NCBI RefSeq assembly: GCF_963666545.1 | Contig: NZ_OY762899.1 | Coordinates: 2,666,001-2,730,000 of the forward strand | DNA length: 64,000 nucleotides | Direction of reading: 5' to 3' | Origin: an uncultured Bacteroides sp. | GTDB taxonomy: Bacteria; Bacteroidota; Bacteroidia; Bacteroidales; Bacteroidaceae | Shown here: piece by piece, positions 55,678-64,000 of the stretch | Layout: each line of letters opens with the position of its first letter | Position numbering within the stretch: position 1 is the stretch's first letter | Position numbers and translations under genes: made by a program | The notes under the pieces: generated by a model | Seen by the model: the letters and a program-made list of their open reading frames with translations, nothing else | The model's database searches: none | Told to the model about the DNA's origin: nothing

Positions 55678-57963
55678 ATGAAGAAAATAGTATTATTATT
55701 AATTTGCCTGCTAACTGGATGGGGTGTCGGTGCCAAAAATGTAATCAGTCCGGTGGATTATGTCAATCCGTTGATTGGTTCGCAATCCAAGCAGTCCTTA
55801 TCAACGGGAAACACATATCCGGCCATTGCACTTCCATGGGGTATGAACTTTTGGGCACCACAAACGGGTAAGATGGGCGACGGATGGTTATATACCTATG
55901 ATGCTGATAGAATTAGAGGTTTTAAACAAACTCACCAGCCAAGTCCTTGGATTAATGACTATGGTCAGTTTGTTATTATGCCAATTACAGGAAAAGTGGT
56001 ATTCGATCAGGATCAGCGCGCCAGCTGGTTCTCGCACAAGGCTGAGATAGTAAAGCCATATTATTATAAAACTTATCTTGCAGATTTTGATGTGACTGCC
56101 GAGATGGCCCCTACTGAGAGAGCTGTTACCTTTCGCTTTACTTTTCCAAAAAGCGAAAATTCGTATGTGGTTGTAGATGCTTTTGACGGCGGTTCATATA
56201 TAAAGATTATTCCTGAAGAGAATAAAATTATTGGTTACACTACTAAAAACAGTGGTGGTGTTCCACAGAATTTTAAGAATTACTTTGTGCTGATATTCGA
56301 CAAACCTTTTACTTATAATGCAACGGTAAGTAATGGGAAGATTCTGGAAAACGGTGTTGAGATGAAAGAGAATCATGCCGGAGGTATCATTGGTTTTGTT
56401 ACTCGTAAAGGAGAACAGGTAAATGTACGTGTGGCTTCTTCTTTTATCAGTCCCGAACAAGCTGAACTGAATCTGAAAGAGTTAGGCAAGAGTAATATAG
56501 ACGAAATTGCTGCTAAAGGGCGTCAGAAATGGAACAATGTTCTTGGTCGTATTGAAGTGGAAGATAATGATATTGATCATCTTCGTACTTTTTATTCTTG
56601 TCTGTATCGTTCGGTACTCTTTCCGAGAAGTTTCTATGAATTTGATGTTAATGGTGATGCAATACATTATAGTCCTTATAACGGAAAAGTACTGCCGGGG
56701 TATATGTTCACTGATACCGGCTTTTGGGATACCTTCCGTTGTTTGTTCCCTTTCCTGAACCTTATGTATCCTTCAATGAATGCAAAAATGCAAGAAGGGT
56801 TAGTAAACGCCTATAAGGAAAGCGGGTTCCTTCCCGAATGGGCAAGTCCCGGGCACAGAGGATGCATGGTAGGTAATAATTCTGCTTCTATTGTTGCTGA
56901 TGCTTACTTGAAAGGTTTAAGAGGATACGATATTGAAACGCTTTGGGAAGCTCTCAAACATGGAGCAAACAACGTGCATCCTCAAGTTGCTTCAACGGGT
57001 AGACTTGGATTTGAATATTATAATAAACTTGGATATGTGCCTTATAATGTAGGTGTTAATGAAAATGCTGCCCGCACGTTGGAATATGCATTTGATGATT
57101 GGTCTATTTATGAATTGGGATGTGCACTGCACAAACCCAAAAAAGAGATTGCTATATATGCTAAACGGGCTATGAACTATAAAAATCTGTTTGATCCTAA
57201 GCATAAACTGATGCGTGGAAAGAATGAAAATGGTGCGTTTCAGTCACCATTTAACCCGTTGAAATGGGGCGATGCTTTTACGGAAGGTAACAGCTGGCAT
57301 TACACTTGGTCTGTTTTTCATGATCCTCAGGGGTTGATAGATTTGATGGGTGGAAAAAATTCCTTTAATCAAATGATGGATTCTGTCTTTATTTTACCTC
57401 CTGTATTTGATGATAGCTATTATGGGGGAGTAATTCATGAAATACGTGAAATGCAGATTATGAATATGGGGCAATATGCACATGGTAATCAACCGATACA
57501 GCACATGCTTTATTTATATAACTATTCGGGACAACCTTGGAAAACACAGTATTGGGTTCGTGAGGTAATGGATAAACTTTATACGTCTGCTCCTGATGGC
57601 TATTGTGGCGACGAAGATAATGGTCAGACTTCTGCTTGGTATGTCTTTTCTGCTATGGGTTTTTATCCCGTATGTCCCGGGGCAAATCAATATGTGCTTG
57701 GTACTCCGTATTTCCATGAAATGAAGCTGCATTTGGAGAATGGTAAGACTGTAACAATCAATGCATCGGATAATAGCAAAGAGAATCGCTATATTTCAGC
57801 TATGGCTCTGAACGGCATGGACTATACTAAGAATTATCTGACTCATAAAGATTTGATGGATGGTGCTACTATCTCTGTTAGGATGAGTTCTAAGTCCAAT
57901 ATGCAACGTGGTGTCAATGAATTGGATTTTCCTTATTCCTTTTCAAAAGAGCTAAAAAAATAA
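55678..57963 (+). CDS. GH92 family protein with Gln at the catalytic acid (probable mannosyl-phosphate specificity)
   Basis: GH92 fold with signal peptide (LLLICLLTGWGVGA), N-terminal VNPLIGSQSKQSLSTGNTYP and GMNFWAPQTG, and C-terminal barrel. The general-acid motif GNEP is GNQP here: codon CAA at 57490 gives Gln605 in YAHGNQPIQHMLYLYNYSG. The downstream motif is GDEDNGQTSAW (Asp645, Glu646, Asp647), so the base side is kept. In Cellulosimicrobium a GH92 with Glu-to-Gln at this site removes mannose from Man-alpha-1-phospho-6-Man, where the phosphate leaving group needs no acid. That specificity is inferred for this protein. Sixteen bp upstream of GH125. Confidence 0.88.
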   Translation: MKKIVLLLICLLTGWGVGAKNVISPVDYVNPLIGSQSKQSLSTGNTYPAIALPWGMNFWAPQTGKMGDGWLYTYDADRIRGFKQTHQPSPWINDYGQFVIMPITGKVVFDQDQRASWFSHKAEIVKPYYYKTYLADFDVTAEMAPTERAVTFRFTFPKSENSYVVVDAFDGGSYIKIIPEENKIIGYTTKNSGGVPQNFKNYFVLIFDKPFTYNATVSNGKILENGVEMKENHAGGIIGFVTRKGEQVNVRVASSFISPEQAELNLKELGKSNIDEIAAKGRQKWNNVLGRIEVEDNDIDHLRTFYSCLYRSVLFPRSFYEFDVNGDAIHYSPYNGKVLPGYMFTDTGFWDTFRCLFPFLNLMYPSMNAKMQEGLVNAYKESGFLPEWASPGHRGCMVGNNSASIVADAYLKGLRGYDIETLWEALKHGANNVHPQVASTGRLGFEYYNKLGYVPYNVGVNENAARTLEYAFDDWSIYELGCALHKPKKEIAIYAKRAMNYKNLFDPKHKLMRGKNENGAFQSPFNPLKWGDAFTEGNSWHYTWSVFHDPQGLIDLMGGKNSFNQMMDSVFILPPVFDDSYYGGVIHEIREMQIMNMGQYAHGNQPIQHMLYLYNYSGQPWKTQYWVREVMDKLYTSAPDGYCGDEDNGQTSAWYVFSAMGFYPVCPGANQYVLGTPYFHEMKLHLENGKTVTINASDNSKENRYISAMALNGMDYTKNYLTHKDLMDGATISVRMSSKSNMQRGVNELDFPYSFSKELKK

Positions 57964-57979
57964 CTAAAAGAATAGATTT

Positions 57980-59446
57980 ATGTCACAAAATAAAATAAAT
58001 AAACTTTTCGGATATTGTTTTGCTATGGGGGCACTGCTATGCTCTTCTTCTGCTTTTGCATCGAGAGTGTTCATGCCCGAATATGCTTGTGTCGCGGACG
58101 CTATTCGGAAGGATAACCGTCCTGAGGTTACTAAAAGATTATTTCGTTCACAGGCGATAGAGGACGAAATTGTTCGTGTGCAGAAAATGTTGAAGAATGC
58201 CAAGCTTGCTTGGATGTTTACTAATTGTTTCCCTAATACGCTGGACACTACAGTGCACTTTCGTATAGGTAAAGACGGTAAACCGGATACTTTTGTATAT
58301 ACAGGTGACATTCATGCTATGTGGCTTCGCGATTCCGGAGCTCAGGTCTGGCCATATGTACAGTTTGCTAACAAAGATAAGGAATTGAAGAAAATGCTTG
58401 TCGGCGTTATTAGCCGTCAGTTTAACTGCATTAATATTGATTCTTATGCTAACGCTTTTAATGATGGTCCTGTAGGAGGGGATTGGATGAGTGACCTTAC
58501 GGATATGAAGCCCGAATTGCATGAACGTAAATGGGAAATTGATTCATTGTGTTACCCCATTCGTTTAGCATATCATTATTGGAAAGTAACAGGAGATGCC
58601 AGCATCTTCAATGATAAATGGATTCAAGCTATCAGGAATATTCTTCGAACTTTCAGAGAGCAACAACGTAAAGAAGGAAATGGGCCATACAAATTCCAAC
58701 GTAAAACGGAACGTGCACTCGATACCATGACAAATGATGGTTGGGGTAATCCAGTGAAACCGGTAGGTTTGATTGCTTCTGCATTCCGTCCTTCGGATGA
58801 TGCGACAACTTTTCAATTTTTGATTCCTTCTAACTTTTTTGCGGTATCTTCATTGCGTAAAGCCGCAGAAATTCTGGAGGTGGTTAATAAGGAAACTTCA
58901 ATAGCCGATGAATGTAAGGCATTGGCTGATGAGGTACAAGTTGCACTGAAGAAGTACGCTGTCTATAACCATCCGAAATATGGTAAGATATATGCTTTTG
59001 AAGTAGATGGTTTTGGTAATCGTTTGCTTATGGATGACGCTAATATTCCGAGCCTATTAGCAATGCCTTATTTGGGAGACATCAAAGTTGATGATCCTGT
59101 TTATAAGAATACACGTCGCTTTGTGTGGAGTGAAGACAATCCTTATTTTTTCAAAGGAAAAGCTGGAGAAGGCATTGGTGGTCCTCATATTGGTTATGAC
59201 ATGATATGGCCTATGAGCATTATGATGAAGGCTTTTACCAGCAAGGACAATAATGAAATAAAATCATGTATCAAGATGTTAATGGATACGGACGCCGATA
59301 CTGGATTTATGCATGAATCGTTTCACAAAGACGACCCACAGAAATTTACGCGTGCTTGGTTTGCTTGGCAAAATACGTTGTTTGGAGAGCTGATTCTGAA
59401 ACTTGTAAATGAAGGGAAAATGGATTTACTAAATGATCTTGAATAA
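57980..59446 (+). CDS. GH125 exo-alpha-1,6-mannosidase
   Basis: An inverting exo-alpha-1,6-mannosidase, 488 residues, (alpha/alpha)6 fold. The family signature is TGDIHAMWLRDSGAQVWPY (~108-126), followed by CINIDSYANAFNDGP, WEIDSLCYPIRLAYHYW, SAFRPSDDATTFQFLIPSNFF (in part RPSDDATTFQFLIPSN) and GIGGPHIGYDMIWPMSI. A signal-peptide-like N-terminus (YCFAMGALLCSSSAFA) is present. Last gene of module D; it would finish backbone fragments made by GH76 after side-chain trimming. Confidence 0.95.
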   Translation: MSQNKINKLFGYCFAMGALLCSSSAFASRVFMPEYACVADAIRKDNRPEVTKRLFRSQAIEDEIVRVQKMLKNAKLAWMFTNCFPNTLDTTVHFRIGKDGKPDTFVYTGDIHAMWLRDSGAQVWPYVQFANKDKELKKMLVGVISRQFNCINIDSYANAFNDGPVGGDWMSDLTDMKPELHERKWEIDSLCYPIRLAYHYWKVTGDASIFNDKWIQAIRNILRTFREQQRKEGNGPYKFQRKTERALDTMTNDGWGNPVKPVGLIASAFRPSDDATTFQFLIPSNFFAVSSLRKAAEILEVVNKETSIADECKALADEVQVALKKYAVYNHPKYGKIYAFEVDGFGNRLLMDDANIPSLLAMPYLGDIKVDDPVYKNTRRFVWSEDNPYFFKGKAGEGIGGPHIGYDMIWPMSIMMKAFTSKDNNEIKSCIKMLMDTDADTGFMHESFHKDDPQKFTRAWFAWQNTLFGELILKLVNEGKMDLLNDLE

Positions 59447-59555
59447 TTTTTTATTTTGAATCAAGAGCGGTTCATTATGAAGCGCTAGTATAATGAAATT
59501 ATCTTTATTGCCACTCTTTTCGAGAGAACTTATTCCTTTTGCTATTTTCCGGCTT

Positions 59556-60623
59556 TTATAAAGTGAAGCCGTCCAATAAGGTTGTATAAAGTTCTATTGC
59601 CTCTTCCAACTCTTTTATCATAATGTACTCATCTGCAGTGTGAGAACGTGAGGAGCGCCCGGGACCCATTTTTAGAGACGGGAAAGACATTAATGATTGG
59701 TCGGAAAGAGTTGGCGAACCATAAGGTACCTTGCCAAGTTTAATTGCTTTCTTCACAAAAGAGTGATCTATTGAAATGCTCGATGAGTTGAGTCTGAAAG
59801 AACGAGCTTTTGCTTGGCACGATATGTTTTGCTGAATTTCGTTGAAGAGTTCTTCATTGTTATAAAGCTCATTACTACGTACGTCCACTACAAAAGTGCA
59901 AAGATCAGGTATGACATTGTGTTGGGTACCTGCATTAATTTGAGTTACACTCATTTTGACTGGACCGAGTAATGGAGATTCTTTCTCAAATCGATAATCA
60001 CGGAACCATTCAATATCTTTCAAGACTTTATAAATAGCATTGTCTCCCTCATTGCGGGCAGCATGTCCGGCACGGCCGGTGGCAGTAACGTCTAATACCA
60101 TCAAACCTTTTTCAGCTATGGCCGGTTGCATCTCCGTAGGTTCACCTACGATGGCAAAAGAAATAGGGGGCAATCCGGATAATACACTCTCTATGCCGTT
60201 TTTTCCTGATATTTCTTCTTCACAGGAAGCCAAATAAATCAGATTATAATTTTGCTCTTTGCGACATAAATTCAGAAAGATCTGCAACATTGTGACCAAA
60301 CTAGCACCGGCATCATTACTCCCTAGCCCATATAGCTTACCGTTCTCTTCACGAGGGGTGAAGGGATCTTTGCGCCAACCACTAACAGGCTTCACCGTAT
60401 CAATGTGTGAGTTAAGCAGTATTGTAGGTTTTTCAATGCTAAACATCGGACTCAAGCACCACACATTGTTTCCTTTGCGCCCGGTTTCCATACCTACGGC
60501 TTCAATATAATTTTGTAAAAAGTCCGCAGCTCCCGCTTCTTCACGGCTAATTGAAGGAATACTTATTAATGATTTCAATAGCCCGATGGCTTCTTCCAGT
60601 ATTTCTGAGTTGTTACCTATCAT
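59556..60623 (-). CDS. argE: M20-family acetylornithine deacetylase-like peptidase
   Basis: Zinc-dependent deacylase of the M20 family, 355 residues, cytoplasmic (no signal). Metal and catalytic residues are seen in NSHIDTVKP (His-x-Asp), GLGSNDAGAS (bridging Asp), CEEEISGKNG (catalytic Glu then metal Glu), VGEPTE and the C-terminal SRSHTADEYI (His). Best match is the ArgE/DapE group acting in arginine biosynthesis. In some Bacteroidetes this pathway uses N-succinylornithine, so the acyl group is uncertain. It stands alone here, outside the glycan cluster. Confidence 0.85.
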   Translation of the reverse strand: MIGNNSEILEEAIGLLKSLISIPSISREEAGAADFLQNYIEAVGMETGRKGNNVWCLSPMFSIEKPTILLNSHIDTVKPVSGWRKDPFTPREENGKLYGLGSNDAGASLVTMLQIFLNLCRKEQNYNLIYLASCEEEISGKNGIESVLSGLPPISFAIVGEPTEMQPAIAEKGLMVLDVTATGRAGHAARNEGDNAIYKVLKDIEWFRDYRFEKESPLLGPVKMSVTQINAGTQHNVIPDLCTFVVDVRSNELYNNEELFNEIQQNISCQAKARSFRLNSSSISIDHSFVKKAIKLGKVPYGSPTLSDQSLMSFPSLKMGPGRSSRSHTADEYIMIKELEEAIELYTTLLDGFTL

Positions 60624-60810
60624 ATTATGAAATATATTTGTTTTGCAAATATAAGCAAAATGTTATGTTGTTTGTGTGTATGTAAATCTAATATTAGGTA
60701 ATTAATTAAGTTGCTATGGCAACTATTGGCTACTGTATAAATGGCTAATAGCTTGATTGTTCATCTTTAAATAAATCTCTGGAGGCTACTGATAATTTCA
60801 AATTAAACGG

Positions 60811-60818
60811 TACCTTTG
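60811..60818 (+). promoter_or_regulatory. Bacteroides -7 box for the acyl-CoA ligase gene
   Basis: TACCTTTG is an exact match to TAnnTTTG. It decides the start of the next gene: the upstream ATG at 60820 is only two bases past this box, so translation from 60844 is more likely. No clear -33 TTTG. Confidence 0.7.
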
Positions 60819-60843
60819 CATGCAAATACTAACAACAAAATAT

Positions 60844-62646
60844 ATGACTTATCATCATCTATCTGTCTTAGTTCATCGCCAGGCTGAAAAATATGGCGAA
60901 AAAGTAGCTTTAAAATATCGTGATTACGAGAAGGCTCAATGGGTTCCGGTTACATGGATTCAGTTTTCTGACACAGTAAACAAAGGTGCTGAGGCATTGG
61001 CCGCCATTGGCGTTGAGGAAGAGGAGAATATCGGAATTTTTTCTCAAAACAAACCGGAATGTCTTTATGTGGATTTTTCTGCATTTGCCAATAGGGCTGT
61101 GACTGTACCGCTTTATGCTACAAGTTCACCTGCTCAGGCTCAATACATCATTGATGATGCTCAAATTCGCTTCCTTTTTGTGGGTGAACAGTTTCAATAT
61201 GATGCGGCGTTTAGCATTTTTGGATTTTGTCCTTCTCTTCAAAAAATCATCATTTTCGATCGTTCGGTGATAAAAGATGCTCGCGATGCTAGTTCTATTT
61301 ATTTTGATGAATTTCTTAAGTTGGGCATGACCCTGACAAACCCTGATGTGGTAATAGAACGTACTGCACGTGCCAATGAAAATGACTTGGCTAATATTCT
61401 TTATACATCCGGCACGACTGGTGAACCTAAGGGAGTGATGTTGCACCATTCTTGCTATTTGGAAATTTTTCATACGCACGATGTTCGCCTGAAGACAATG
61501 ACCGATGAGGATGTCTCAATGAACTTCCTTCCACTTACTCATGTCTTTGAGAAGGCATGGAGCTACCTTTGTATAAGCAAGGGCGTTCAGATTTGTATTA
61601 ATCTTCGTCCGACTGATATTCAGACGACGATTAAAGAGATTCGCCCTACCCTGATGTGTAGTGTGCCTCGTTTTTGGGAGAAGGTATATGCCGGTGTTCA
61701 AGAAAAAATAGCAGAAACGACGGGACTCAAAAAAACATTGATGCTTGATGCCCTAAAAGTGGGTAAGATACATAATGTTGACTACCTGCGTAAAGGTAAA
61801 ACACCTCCTTTGATGATCCAGTGGAAGTATAAATTTTACGAAAAAACAATTTATTTGTTACTCAAGAAGACTATTGGAATAGAGAATGGTAATTTCTTTC
61901 CAACGGCAGGAGCAGCCATCTCCGATGAAATCTGTGAATTTGTGCATTCTGTAGGTATTGATATGCTTACGGGCTACGGTCTTACGGAATCGACTGCTAC
62001 CGTATCGTGTACTTGGAAGACCGGATATGAAATTGGTTCGGTAGGTACAGTGATGCCCGGACTAGAGGTGAAGATTGGTGAAAACAATGAAATTCTGCTT
62101 CGTGGTAAAACCATCACTAAAGGATATTATAAAAAGAGTGAAGCTACAGCGGCAGCTATTGATAAAGAAGGTTGGTTTCATACGGGAGATGCCGGATATT
62201 TTAAAGATGGACAACTTTATTTGACGGAAAGAATTAAAGACTTATTTAAAACGTCAAATGGGAAGTATATTGCTCCACAAGCGTTGGAGACAAAACTTGT
62301 TGTAGATCGTTTTATTGATCAAATAGCAGTTGTTGCCGATCAGCGTAAATTTGTATCAGCTCTTATCGTTCCGGTTTACAGCTTTGTAGAAGAGTATGCA
62401 AAAGAGAAGGGGCTTGAATATAAGACTTTGGATGAACTGTTGCAGCACCCTAAAATACAGGGACTATTTAAAGCACGCATCGACACACTGCAACAACAGT
62501 TTGCTCATTACGAGCAAATTAAAAGCTTTACCTTGTTGCCAGAGCCTTTCAGTATGGAACGTGGTGAGCTTACGAATACGCTTAAACTGAAGCGAGCGGT
62601 GATTGCTCAGAACTACAAAGAGTTGATTGATAAAATGTATGAATAA
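60844..62646 (+). CDS. Long-chain-fatty-acid-CoA ligase (AMP-binding)
   Basis: Adenylate-forming enzyme that activates fatty acids as acyl-CoA. Motifs: P-loop NILYTSGTTGEPKGVML, FPTAGAAISDEIC, the acceptor motif TGYGLTESTATVS and TGDAGYFKDGQLY. The C-terminal lid lysine region is LKLKRAVIAQNYKELID. About 600 residues, as for FadD15-like bacterial ligases. Start: MTYHHLSVLVHRQ at 60844, based on the promoter position. Core metabolic gene, unrelated to the glycan cluster. Confidence 0.94.
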   Translation: MTYHHLSVLVHRQAEKYGEKVALKYRDYEKAQWVPVTWIQFSDTVNKGAEALAAIGVEEEENIGIFSQNKPECLYVDFSAFANRAVTVPLYATSSPAQAQYIIDDAQIRFLFVGEQFQYDAAFSIFGFCPSLQKIIIFDRSVIKDARDASSIYFDEFLKLGMTLTNPDVVIERTARANENDLANILYTSGTTGEPKGVMLHHSCYLEIFHTHDVRLKTMTDEDVSMNFLPLTHVFEKAWSYLCISKGVQICINLRPTDIQTTIKEIRPTLMCSVPRFWEKVYAGVQEKIAETTGLKKTLMLDALKVGKIHNVDYLRKGKTPPLMIQWKYKFYEKTIYLLLKKTIGIENGNFFPTAGAAISDEICEFVHSVGIDMLTGYGLTESTATVSCTWKTGYEIGSVGTVMPGLEVKIGENNEILLRGKTITKGYYKKSEATAAAIDKEGWFHTGDAGYFKDGQLYLTERIKDLFKTSNGKYIAPQALETKLVVDRFIDQIAVVADQRKFVSALIVPVYSFVEEYAKEKGLEYKTLDELLQHPKIQGLFKARIDTLQQQFAHYEQIKSFTLLPEPFSMERGELTNTLKLKRAVIAQNYKELIDKMYE

Positions 62647-62666
62647 ATAATATCAGAAAATTTATC

Positions 62667-62674
62667 TATCTTTG
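62667..62674 (+). promoter_or_regulatory. Bacteroides -7 box for prfB
   Basis: TATCTTTG matches TAnnTTTG exactly, 26 bp before the prfB ATG. Confidence 0.7.
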
Positions 62675-62700
62675 CACCCAAATCAAAACAAATTATTTAT

Positions 62701-63820
62701 ATGATTACTATCGAACAACTTAAAGACGTGAAAGAGCGCACTGATGCGTTGAGGAGGTACCTTTGACGTCGACGGGAAGAAAATTCAGGTTGAAGAAGAG
62801 CAATTAAGAACTCAGGCACCCGGCTTTTGGGATGACCAAAAGAAGGCTGAGGAGCAAATGAGACTGGTAAAAGGATTGCAGAAGTGGATTGACGGATACA
62901 ATGAAGTCAAAACAATGAGTGATGAACTTGAACTAGCTTTTGACTTCTATAAAGAAGAACTTGTTACCGAAGAAGAAGTGGACGAAGGCTACGCTAAGTC
63001 TATGGCTGCTCTGGAGAATCTGGAACTGAAGAACATGCTTCGTGAAGAAGGTGATCAGATGGGCTGTGTGCTTAAGATCAATTCGGGGGCCGGTGGAACA
63101 GAAAGTCAAGATTGGTCGTCTATGTTGATGCGTATGTATCTTCGTTGGGCGGAAGAAAATGCCTACAAAGTGACCATCTCTAGTATTCAAGAAGGGGATG
63201 AAGCCGGAATTAAAACCTGTACCATCCAGATAGAAGGTGATTATGCTTATGGCTATCTTAAAGGAGAGAATGGTGTGCATCGTTTGGTGCGCGTTTCTCC
63301 TTTCAATGCGCAAGGTAAGCGAATGACTTCTTTTGCATCTGTGTTTGTTTCGCCATTGGTTGATGATACGATCGAGGTGCAGATTAATCCTGCTGATATT
63401 TCTTGGGATTTGTTTCGCTCAGGTGGTGCGGGTGGCCAGAATGTCAACAAGGTGGAGACAGGTGTTCGTATACGCTATAAATACAAAGATCCTGATACCG
63501 GCGAGGAAGAAGAAATCCTCATTGAAAATACAGAAACTCGTTCACAGTTGGATAACCGTGAGAACGCGATGCGCTTGCTTCGTTCACAACTCTATGATCG
63601 TGAATTGCAGAAGCGATTGGCAGCACAGCGTAAAATAGAGGCCGGAAAGAAAAAGATAGAATGGGGATCGCAAATACGAAGTTATGTTTTTGATGACCGT
63701 CGTGTAAAAGACCATCGAACAAACTTCCAGACTTCAGACGTGAATGGAGTAATGGATGGAAAGATAGATGGTTTTGTTAAAGCATATCTTATGGAGTTTT
63801 CTTCTAAAGAGGAGAACTAA
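62701..63820 (+). CDS. prfB: Peptide chain release factor 2 (programmed +1 frameshift)
   Basis: RF2 releases peptides at UGA and UAA. The gene starts at ATG 62701; 21 codons lead to CTT (62761-62763) followed by an in-frame TGA (62764-62766). Shifting +1 continues at 62765 to the stop at 63818-63820, giving about 372 residues. Conserved features: the RF2 anticodon tripeptide SPF in LVRVSPFNAQGK and GGQ in SGGAGGQNVNKVETGV. The SD-like AGGAGG (62752-62757) three bases before CTT is the classic frameshift stimulator, so RF2 controls its own synthesis. A naive caller would start this gene at 62858. Confidence 0.97.
62752..62767 (+). promoter_or_regulatory. RF2 autoregulatory frameshift site
   Basis: AGGAGG-TAC-CTT-TGA-C: internal Shine-Dalgarno, three-base spacer, slippery CUU and UGA followed by C (weak termination context). 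Low RF2 favours slipping to the +1 frame. Confidence 0.96.
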
Positions 63821-63830
63821 TGTAATAAAG

Positions 63831-63868
63831 TTCCCGGCATGTCTTAGAAATGCCGGGAATTTTATTTT
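63831..63868 (+). terminator. Terminator of prfB
   Basis: TTCCCGGCAT (63831-63840) pairs with ATGCCGGGAA (63850-63859) and is followed by a T-rich run, 10 bp after the stop codon. Confidence 0.9.
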
Positions 63869-63913
63869 CTTGTTATATTGTTTGTATGCTATTATTTTAT
63901 TCGTACTTTTGAT

Positions 63914-63943
63914 TTTGCCTAATAAAAGCAGATGAAATCTTTG
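63914..63943 (+). promoter_or_regulatory. Candidate promoter for the gene at the right edge
   Basis: -33 TTTG (63914-63917), 18-bp spacer, and AATCTTTG (63936-63943), one mismatch from TAnnTTTG. The ATG follows 29 bp on. Confidence 0.45.
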
Positions 63944-63971
63944 TATCGTTAAACATAATACTTATATTACT

Positions 63972-64000
63972 ATGAGCAAGATTCGTAAAGTAACACACAC
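63972..64000 (+). CDS. Start of an unidentified gene cut by the window edge
   Basis: ATG at 63972 opens MSKIRKVTH and continues to the last base. A promoter-like sequence lies upstream. Nine codons are too few to name a product. Confidence 0.5.

Noticed and set aside
58148-58522. 124-codon minus-strand ORF inside GH125
   Set aside because: Antisense shadow over the conserved GH125 signature region.
60820-62646. Acyl-CoA ligase starting at 60820
   Set aside because: That ATG is two bases beyond an exact -7 box, too close to be in a translated leader; 60844 is preferred.
62858-63820. prfB starting at the ATG at 62858
   Set aside because: The upstream frameshift cassette, promoter box and N-terminal codons show the gene starts at 62701.

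Overview
The window is a low-GC Bacteroidales chromosome segment, most likely genus Bacteroides. Supporting signs are three SusC/SusD pairs, a hybrid two-component regulator, promoters with the Bacteroides -7 box TAnnTTTG, and an RF2 gene with a programmed frameshift. About 59 kb is a cluster of polysaccharide utilisation modules. The last 4.5 kb is ordinary core genome.

Layout. (A) 1-20.9 kb: the C-terminal part of a hybrid two-component regulator, then a minus-strand enzyme operon (GH127, GH2, GH76, a decayed MG2/TonB-plug gene, GH43). A divergent GH43 and a glutaminase-A-like (DUF4965) enzyme follow, then SusC/SusD/DUF3823. (B) 20.9-32.8 kb: a TIG/NHL lipoprotein, SusC, SusD, a DUF1735-type lipoprotein and a GH78 rhamnosidase, bracketed by two inverted copies of one ~240-bp element with terminal inverted repeats. 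(C) 32.8-49.2 kb: a transmembrane Kelch/SARP-type regulator divergent from GH92, SusC, SusD, GH3 and GH38. (D) 49.8-59.4 kb: a tight five-gene enzyme operon without SusC/D (GH76, an unrecognised TIM-barrel-like hydrolase, a second DUF4965 enzyme, a GH92 with Gln at the acid position, GH125). (E) 59.5-64 kb: an ArgE-like deacetylase, a long-chain acyl-CoA ligase, prfB, and the first codons of another gene.

How it works together. GH76 (endo-alpha-1,6), GH125 (exo-alpha-1,6), GH92 and GH38 form an alpha-mannan degrading set. GH43, GH127, GH2 and GH78 suggest furanose and rhamnose decorations, so a decorated fungal-type mannan (galactomannan, rhamnomannan or phosphomannan) is a reasonable inferred substrate. 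The GH92 at 55.7 kb has the GNEP acid motif changed to GNQP, which suggests cleavage of mannose-1-phosphodiesters. A shared palindrome (CTRTT-N5-AAYAG) lies upstream of the GH127/GH43 divergent promoters, the first SusC and the second SusC module, and is a candidate operator for the hybrid regulator.

Most notable items: the GNQP-type GH92, the one-component Kelch/SARP membrane regulator, the unrecognised hydrolase at 51.0 kb, the shared operator-like palindrome, and the inverted element pair around module B. Gene remnants (GH38 fragment, MG2/plug pseudogene, transposase-like ORF) point to past rearrangement. All family calls come from reading motifs; no database search was run.
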